Source: CAYOBW01 sp964402115
Lineage (GTDB): Bacteria; Verrucomicrobiota; Kiritimatiellia; UBA8416; CAYOBW01
Direction of reading: 5' to 3'
Length of the DNA stretch: 28,317 nt
Assembly: GCA_964402115.1 (NCBI GenBank)
Contig: CAYOBW010000068.1
Location: 1-28,317 of the forward strand
Shown: piece after piece, positions 23,746-28,317 of the stretch
Numbering within the stretch: position 1 is the first letter of the stretch
Layout: each line of letters opens with the position of its first letter
Translations under genes and position numbers: made by a program
Notes under the pieces: generated by a model
What the model was told of the DNA's origin: nothing
The model's input: only the letters and a program-made list of their open reading frames with translations
Database searches by the model: none

Positions 23746-24759
23746 CTACTTGCCCGTCGGCCTGACTTTCGTCACGAACTTCAGTTCCTTCAGCACCATC
23801 TTGCAGCCTTCAATCGAGGGATGACATCCCGCGGGGGACTGCGTCACCGCATGACCGAGTTGATCCGCGATCATCTGGGCCAGTCCAGGAATCCTCGCCG
23901 CGCTCCCCGTCGCATGTATGGTCGCCCGACTCAATTGGTGCTGCTTCTCGTCGGGAAGGCGCCGAATGACGGACTTGAGTCTCTCGGTCAGTCTCACGAG
24001 CGAGGGCAACAACCCGACCGTAAGCTCTTCGCGAGACACCGCTTGCGCGGTGAGTCGGCCCTGTTCAGTCCGGCCCAACCACGTTTCCCACCCAGGCACG
24101 TCGACCGCAGCATGCGGGTTGACGCCACCCGCTTGCAGTTGGGAAGCAAGGGCCGCAAATTCCGGTCGGAACTGACGGACAAGCGTGAGATGGTTCTGGA
24201 TGTCCTCCACAAACGCCCGGCTGCCAATGGCGCCGTTTGTTCCGGACAAAACTCCCGCCAGTGAGATAACGGCGAATTCGAACCAGTCGTCGGAAATCGA
24301 TAGAACGGCTTTGAGTTCAGGTTTCTGCACGTCCAGCTGCAACCCGATGGCCGTCGCCATGCCCATTTCGATCAGGAAGACCTCGCGCGCCCAGCCCGCG
24401 ATCGCCATGTTCTTAATCGGCCCTTTCCCGGGGTCGTAGTTCCGACACGCAATAATGACCCTCGGACGTCGAACGAAAAAGGGTCCGCCCAGCAGTTTGC
24501 GCACCCCGAAGCGAAACAGCGATTCCGCGCACGGCTGGTCCGCGACCACACCCTCGACCAGGACTCTGACGACCGAAATGTTGCCAGGCTCCCGGCCAAG
24601 CATGGCCTTCGCTTCGTCCCCGCAGGCCAGCACCCGGGTTGTACCCTTCTGGATTGCCGCGTAAGCTGGCAGCACAAGAGGGTTCGCCTGCGCTTGCGTG
24701 CTGAAGATGAACGCGTCATCGACCAGCGCAACCGCAAGGTCTTCTCCGAGTACACTCAT
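23746..24759 (-). CDS. Divergent MreB-like actin-fold protein with degenerate nucleotide site
   Basis: The 337-aa protein aligns by eye with MreB in its middle and end: CGDEAKAMLGREPGNISVVRVLVEGVVAD (47-75), RRPRVIIAC (97-105), AREVFLIEMGMATAIGLQL (124-142), FAVISLAGVLSG (162-173) and a final IHATGSAARIPGLAQMI (281-297). The nucleotide loops do not match. The first phosphate loop (DLGTxNT in MreB) reads EDLAVALVDDA (6-16). The second (DIGGGTTE) reads SISDDWFE (154-161). EEPMAAAIG is EMGMATAIG. ATP binding or filament cycling is therefore doubtful; a scaffold or regulator role is a guess. ATG 24759 has GGAG upstream and begins 26 nt after the HzsA-like gene, so the two are probably co-transcribed. 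Confidence 0.7.
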   Translation of the reverse strand: MSVLGEDLAVALVDDAFIFSTQAQANPLVLPAYAAIQKGTTRVLACGDEAKAMLGREPGNISVVRVLVEGVVADQPCAESLFRFGVRKLLGGPFFVRRPRVIIACRNYDPGKGPIKNMAIAGWAREVFLIEMGMATAIGLQLDVQKPELKAVLSISDDWFEFAVISLAGVLSGTNGAIGSRAFVEDIQNHLTLVRQFRPEFAALASQLQAGGVNPHAAVDVPGWETWLGRTEQGRLTAQAVSREELTVGLLPSLVRLTERLKSVIRRLPDEKQHQLSRATIHATGSAARIPGLAQMIADQLGHAVTQSPAGCHPSIEGCKMVLKELKFVTKVRPTGK

Positions 24760-24785
24760 GTGAGCGCTCCATTCGCTTGCGCCGG

Positions 24786-27164
24786 TCACTGCTTCGCGGG
24801 CACGGGCACGGACTCGCCTTCCCGTTGCGCGAGCTGTTCCTCGCGCGCGTAGGCGCCGTAGAAGGGGACGTTGGCGTCAAGCCAGAGGTAGACCCGCCGC
24901 CGCTCCGCGTCCGTCCACTGCAACGCCGGTCGGTGCGTGGCGTCTTCGAGCACCCTGGTCAGCGGGCTTGCGTCCGCACCGCTGCAGCCTGGATGGGTGG
25001 CGATCTGGCTGATGCTTGCGTCGCCCCACTCGTACCAGCGCAGGAACGGTTTCAGGCCTTGGTAGGAGCGGGAGAAATCCTCCGCCTGGTCGCCGGTCAG
25101 GACCAACTTGCTCTGGCCCGGCCCTGCCTGGCCCTTGTGGCACCGGACGCAATGCCGGTCGAGGACCGGCTGGACCAGCAGCGGGAAGCTCATGGGGCGC
25201 GAACCCTCCGGCCCCGGACTCAGGCGCGACGGCGGGCGCCGCAGCGCCAGCAGGGGCCGGCTGGCGGCTACGCGGCCGGGCGGCTCATGGCAGCCAATGC
25301 AGCCGCGACGCTCGCCGGGTTGCAGGTACGTCTCGCTCCGCATGCTCTGCACCGCGCGGCCCTGCCCATCCACGGCCTGGAAATAGATCGGCTTGCCCGC
25401 CGGCGCGCGGAAGTAAGCCGAGCCATCGGCCTCGACCGGCGCCGAGCCCAGCAACAGGCGGGCGTTCTCCGCATTGGCGTGGCCGATGCGCGGCTCGTTC
25501 GCCTTGTGCGGGGGCGTCTTGGGCAGGAGCTGAAACACCCGCAGTTCGCGAATTTCGCGGCCGGCCGGCAGGGGGAAGAGACTGCGGCGCACGTCCGTCA
25601 GCAGGAACTCGCCTTCACCGCCCAAGTCCGCTTCCAGTACCGACGCCACGACCGGCGGCCGCGCCCGCGGCGCCAGCGGAACCGGATACATGCTGGAGAC
25701 GGCGGGATCGCGATACAGCAGCTCCAAGTTGCCTGACCGGTCGAAGTAATACAGCCCTGTCCGCGTGTCATTACGCTCGCCCGAACTCATTCCCGGCAAC
25801 GGGTCGAAGCTGAACGACACCAGCATGCCTTCCTCCGACAGCGGCCACGGGCTGTGGAAGTAGCTTTTCGGCCAGCCGGCTGCTTCCGGAAAACAAACCT
25901 CCGGCGTGAGCGTCTCGACCGCATCGAGCCGATCCTCGCCGCTCAGCGCGTCGAACTGCACCCGCCGCGGATCGAGCAGCACCAGCGAGCCGCCCACGTC
26001 GGCATGGTGCGCGCCGGCGATGAAGAGCAGTTTCTCCGAGCCGGGAATGGACCGCGGCTGGTAGCAGGCGTTGATGCGCATCGTGTAGTTCCCGAACAGG
26101 CTCGCCACGGCGCTGCCGTCGGGGTTGCACGTCCACAGCCCGTGGAAGTTGGCCGCGGAGCGGTCCACATAGTCCCAGCGGATGTAAACGAGGCGCCCGT
26201 CGTTCAGCACGGAGGGATGCCACTCGCTCGTCTCATGCGCCGACAGCACGCGGATGTTGCGGCCGTCCGCATCCATGCGGTGCAGGGTGTAGCTGGCGCA
26301 AGGCTCCCAGGCGTTGTTGCAGCGCGCAAAGCCACCGCGCCGGGTGGACATGAACGCGACCCCGCCGTCAGGCAGCGGGCACGGATCGAAGTCATCCTCG
26401 ACGCCGCTGGTAAGCTGGCGGAGGTGCGACCCGTCGGGCGCCACGCTGAACAGGTGGAAAGAGCGGCGCTCCGGCGAGTAGAATTCGGGCTTCTTCTCCG
26501 CGCGTTCGGCAAAGGCGAAATACACCGTGCGCGCGTCATGCGACAGCGCCAGCGTGGTGAAGTTGCCGTTCGGCAGCCGGCCCTGCAGGACATCGCGCGT
26601 CTGCAGCGAAACCCCGGGCCGTTCCAGCACGCGGATGCCCCCGCCCGGAGCCACGTTGCCGTAGTCGTAGAAGTAGCCCATGTACTCATGGAGCATCTGG
26701 CAGATGTAGCGGTTCCGCTGCATGAACAGCAGCGGCTGGCCAGACACGGCCGGCTGCCCCAGCGCGAGGCCGCGCGTCATCCAGCGCACGCGCCGATACA
26801 ACGCCCGCCGCGCCGTCGCCTCCCTATCCTGCGCAGCCTCGGCCCCTTGCCGCCAGTCCGCCAAGGACCTGTAGAGCGCGAGCGCCGCTGCATCCGCCAA
26901 GCGCTCACGCGACCGGTCCAACAGCCGCGTTCCACGTGCCAAAGCGGCTTGCAGGGCGGCGGGCGAATCGTCCGTACGTCCCCAGCGCTGCTCTTGCAGC
27001 GCCCAATCCTCCTCCACCGCCTGCCGCAGCGCCGCATCCGGCACGGGCGCGGCGGCGGCGAAGGAGCACCGGGGAGTTCCCGCCAGCCAGCCGATGGCCA
27101 GCGCCAAGAGCATCCTGCCTGCGCTTGCGCGCAGCAGGGTGGAACGGGTTGTCAGGTATCTCAT
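24786..27164 (-). CDS. Secreted di-heme cytochrome c with TolB-like propeller (hydrazine synthase alpha-like)
   Basis: The 792-aa exported protein has a signal sequence (about 1-37) and a helical region (about 40-165). A beta-propeller (about 170-530) follows, with TolB/PD40-like blades (FHLFSVAPDGSHLRQLTSG, LHRMDADGRNIRVLSAHE). The C-terminal domain has two c-type haem motifs, CIGCH (622-626) and CVRCH (672-676). This order recalls the HzsA-related proteins common in PVC bacteria. Most are not in anammox organisms, and no HzsB or HzsC homologue is present here, so hydrazine synthesis is not claimed. A periplasmic redox role is likely, and the CcsA/ResB pair in the same window could mature it. 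The start is not certain because the Shine-Dalgarno GGGAG is only 1 nt from the ATG. Confidence 0.78.
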   Translation of the reverse strand: MRYLTTRSTLLRASAGRMLLALAIGWLAGTPRCSFAAAAPVPDAALRQAVEEDWALQEQRWGRTDDSPAALQAALARGTRLLDRSRERLADAAALALYRSLADWRQGAEAAQDREATARRALYRRVRWMTRGLALGQPAVSGQPLLFMQRNRYICQMLHEYMGYFYDYGNVAPGGGIRVLERPGVSLQTRDVLQGRLPNGNFTTLALSHDARTVYFAFAERAEKKPEFYSPERRSFHLFSVAPDGSHLRQLTSGVEDDFDPCPLPDGGVAFMSTRRGGFARCNNAWEPCASYTLHRMDADGRNIRVLSAHETSEWHPSVLNDGRLVYIRWDYVDRSAANFHGLWTCNPDGSAVASLFGNYTMRINACYQPRSIPGSEKLLFIAGAHHADVGGSLVLLDPRRVQFDALSGEDRLDAVETLTPEVCFPEAAGWPKSYFHSPWPLSEEGMLVSFSFDPLPGMSSGERNDTRTGLYYFDRSGNLELLYRDPAVSSMYPVPLAPRARPPVVASVLEADLGGEGEFLLTDVRRSLFPLPAGREIRELRVFQLLPKTPPHKANEPRIGHANAENARLLLGSAPVEADGSAYFRAPAGKPIYFQAVDGQGRAVQSMRSETYLQPGERRGCIGCHEPPGRVAASRPLLALRRPPSRLSPGPEGSRPMSFPLLVQPVLDRHCVRCHKGQAGPGQSKLVLTGDQAEDFSRSYQGLKPFLRWYEWGDASISQIATHPGCSGADASPLTRVLEDATHRPALQWTDAERRRVYLWLDANVPFYGAYAREEQLAQREGESVPVPAKQ

Positions 27165-27212
27165 GCTCCCTGATGCCTCAAGTTGGACCTTCTTGGCATT
27201 GGCACCTCGCCT

Positions 27213-27500
27213 TCACCCTGCAATCGTAGCGCCAAGACAGGACGACACAAGGTCAAAGGGGGCGAGGCGAGACGAGGCGTGTGGATAATCTGCCTGGCAC
27301 CGTTCAGGCAGGTTCGTCATCTCGGCGATCACCTGCGCCGGCCCGACCGGGTCGGCAGAGCTGGTGACCGGCGGGGGCAGGCAGGCCTGGTAGCGGAACG
27401 TCGTTTCGATGGAACGGTGGCCAAGCCACACCTGCACGGAGCGGACGTCGTAGCGGCAGACCCAGTGCGCGTACGTTCTTCGGTCCGCAGCCCGTAATGA
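27213..27500 (-). pseudogene. Tyrosine recombinase/integrase C-terminal remnant
   Basis: One frame encodes RYDVRSVQVWLGHRSIETTFRYQ (about 27387-27455). This matches the last conserved block of tyrosine recombinases: the histidine in LGHxS and the nucleophile tyrosine in ETTxxY. The preceding box, expected as RHTYATHLL, reads RRTYAHWVC and is both altered and about two residues short. Upstream the frame no longer resembles an integrase, and no N-terminal or core-binding domain is found. The fragment ends at a stop at 27213. It is read as decay of an old mobile element at this edge of the locus. Confidence 0.6.
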
Positions 27501-27526
27501 CGAACGTGACCTTTCGGCAAGAGCGA

Positions 27527-27867
27527 TCACAGCTTGAAAGACCCGACGTGCCGGTCGTATTCGCGCCGGACCCAGACCCCGCCGCCCGTCGCGTCGAAAC
27601 CTGGGCATGGTATTCGGCGCGGCCAGCGACGATATCCTCGACGCTGTTGTTCTGCAGTGCCTTTCTGATGTCCTTGTCTTTGGCCCGACCTGTGAATGCG
27701 AGAAGAACATGCCGACCATAGAACCTGAACATCCAGGCGCTTCTCTCTGGTTGATCCTCAATTCTGTTGCACTTGTACTCGAAAATGCCTGGCCAGGAAC
27801 GTTTTCCCCGCCGCGTGATAAAGTCGGTCATAGAAATGTCCATGTGTTCAGCATGATACCCGGGCAT
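27527..27867 (-). pseudogene. Frameshifted short gene, possibly the tail of the adjacent HNH gene
   Basis: From ATG 27867 (or 27843, giving MDISMTDF) the frame encodes a convincing segment, ITRRGKRSWPGIFEY, then WMFRFYGRHVLLAFTGRAKDKDIRKAL and EDIVAGRAEYHAQ. After about 27608 the good coding signal moves to another frame that reads GGGVWVRREYDRHVGSFKL and stops at 27527-27529. One frameshift thus separates the two halves of a gene of about 110 codons. The ATG 27867 follows the HNH gene's TAA by one base. The FEY...WMFRFYG pattern could be the C-terminal part of a longer HNH-type protein. No family is firmly recognised. Confidence 0.45.
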
Positions 27868-27868
27868 C

Positions 27869-28126
27869 TTAACGTAGGAGTTGTTTGTCTACCTTGGGAC
27901 CGATCTGAGTCATCGCCTCGGAAAGGCCGCCGTCACCAAAACGAAAGAGGGCGCGAATGTACTCCTCGTCTTTCTCGAATCCGGCGTTGCATTGGGGGCA
28001 GGCAGGAACGGTGATCAGGTCGCTTGGGCGTGGCTTAGGGAAAAGCAGAGCGGGGGGCACGTGATCATCGGTCGAGCCGACGACCTCCTGGCAGTACACG
28101 CAAAGCTTGTCTTGCGTCTCAGTCAT
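27869..28126 (-). CDS. Small HNH-endonuclease-like zinc-finger protein
   Basis: The 85-aa protein has two Cys pairs, C9-x2-C12 (LCVYCQE) and C48-x2-C51 (PACPQCN), around a central DDHVPPALLF (20-29). This is the layout of HNH nucleases, in which the DH supplies catalytic and metal ligands and CxxC pairs bind structural zinc. Full HNH proteins of this type are usually far longer, so it may be the N-terminal part of a broken gene continued by the frameshifted fragment after it. ATG 28126 is chosen over the long open frame to 28309 because AGAGGAG lies just upstream and the extension is low-complexity Arg-rich. Next to a recombinase remnant, it may be mobile-element or defence debris. Confidence 0.6.
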   Translation of the reverse strand: MTETQDKLCVYCQEVVGSTDDHVPPALLFPKPRPSDLITVPACPQCNAGFEKDEEYIRALFRFGDGGLSEAMTQIGPKVDKQLLR

Positions 28127-28317
28127 CTCTCCTCTTGCAGGACGCCCGCGGTCATGGTGGCGAGCTCGCGAGCCTACCATGCACCGCGTTCGCAGCGTCC
28201 GTCTGGCGCTCGTGCCCACAACCGTCAACTCCGCTTCTGCGTTTCTTCGCGCGTAAGCGGTTCGGTTAAGTGTATCCGAGTAAGGGCGGCGGTTAAGGGT
28301 GGCGAGCAAGAGTCCGG
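28127..28317. other. Right-edge non-coding region
   Basis: A leftward frame is open here but is Arg-rich and not protein-like. The outer part carries repeats (28245-28300). No promoter could be placed with confidence for the HNH-like gene. Confidence 0.3.
28245..28300. repeat. Four short repeats around TAAG at 13-14 bp spacing
   Basis: TAAG occurs at 28254, 28267, 28281 and 28294, steps of 13, 14 and 13 bp. Two copies share the longer core CGGTTAAG (28263-28270 and 28290-28297). The regular spacing suggests a tandem binding site or a degenerate recombination site near the integrase remnant. No function is proven and the window ends 17 bp beyond. Confidence 0.4.

Noticed and set aside
24786..27164. 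Calling the di-heme protein a hydrazine synthase subunit
   Set aside because: No HzsB/HzsC partner or other anammox gene is seen, and related proteins occur widely in non-anammox bacteria.
1..28317. tRNA, rRNA, CRISPR array or riboswitch
   Set aside because: No tRNA-like arm set, rRNA segment or regularly spaced long repeat was seen by eye. The hem and phosphate leaders show no recognised riboswitch fold.

Overview
The window is GC-rich DNA with strong Shine-Dalgarno sites and long leftward gene runs. It most likely comes from a Gram-negative bacterium of the PVC group (Kiritimatiellota, Lentisphaerota or Verrucomicrobiota/Planctomycetota). That placement is inferred from protein types: a divergent URO-D family protein, a hydrazine-synthase-alpha-like di-heme protein, a DUF362/beta-helix/calcium-repeat fusion, secreted GH2 and GH36 enzymes, and an outer-membrane porin with a C-terminal Phe. 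No rRNA or other marker gene is present to confirm it.

Layout. (1) 132-5544: a secreted GH2 glycosidase (+) faces a secreted GH36-type alpha-galactosidase with a C-terminal NPCBM-like module (-); their stop codons are about 10 bp apart. (2) 5723-15011: a leftward phosphate-starvation locus in the order phoB, phoR, short ORF, porin, pstS, pstC, pstA, pstB, phoU. Three operator-like sites made of 7-mers repeated every 11 bp lie only here: upstream of phoB, between phoR and the short ORF, and upstream of the porin. They look like PHO boxes. (3) 15106-20407: a leftward block of hemB, hemL, resB-like, ccsA-like and a URO-D superfamily gene, with 4-nt overlaps between hemL/resB and resB/ccsA. It combines early tetrapyrrole synthesis with system II cytochrome c maturation. 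(4) 20426-27164: a membrane-anchored DUF362/beta-helix protein, a degenerate MreB-like actin-fold protein and a secreted di-heme HzsA-like protein. (5) 27213-28317: a decayed edge with a tyrosine-recombinase remnant, a frameshifted short gene, a small HNH-type protein and 13-14 bp spaced repeats.

How the genes fit together. PhoR/PhoB would sense low phosphate and switch on the porin, the PstSCAB importer and PhoU, which feeds back on PhoR. The porin lies 56 nt upstream of pstS with no PHO-box-like site between them, so outer- and inner-membrane phosphate uptake are probably co-transcribed. The HemB/HemL and ResB/CcsA block would supply and attach haem to exported cytochromes such as the di-heme protein further upstream.

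The most interesting observations are: the PHO-box-like operators with the frameshifted short ORF under one of them; the large periplasmic insert in PstA and the extra hydrophobic segment in PstC; the MreB-like protein that lacks both recognisable phosphate loops; and the DUF362/beta-helix/calcium-repeat fusion.
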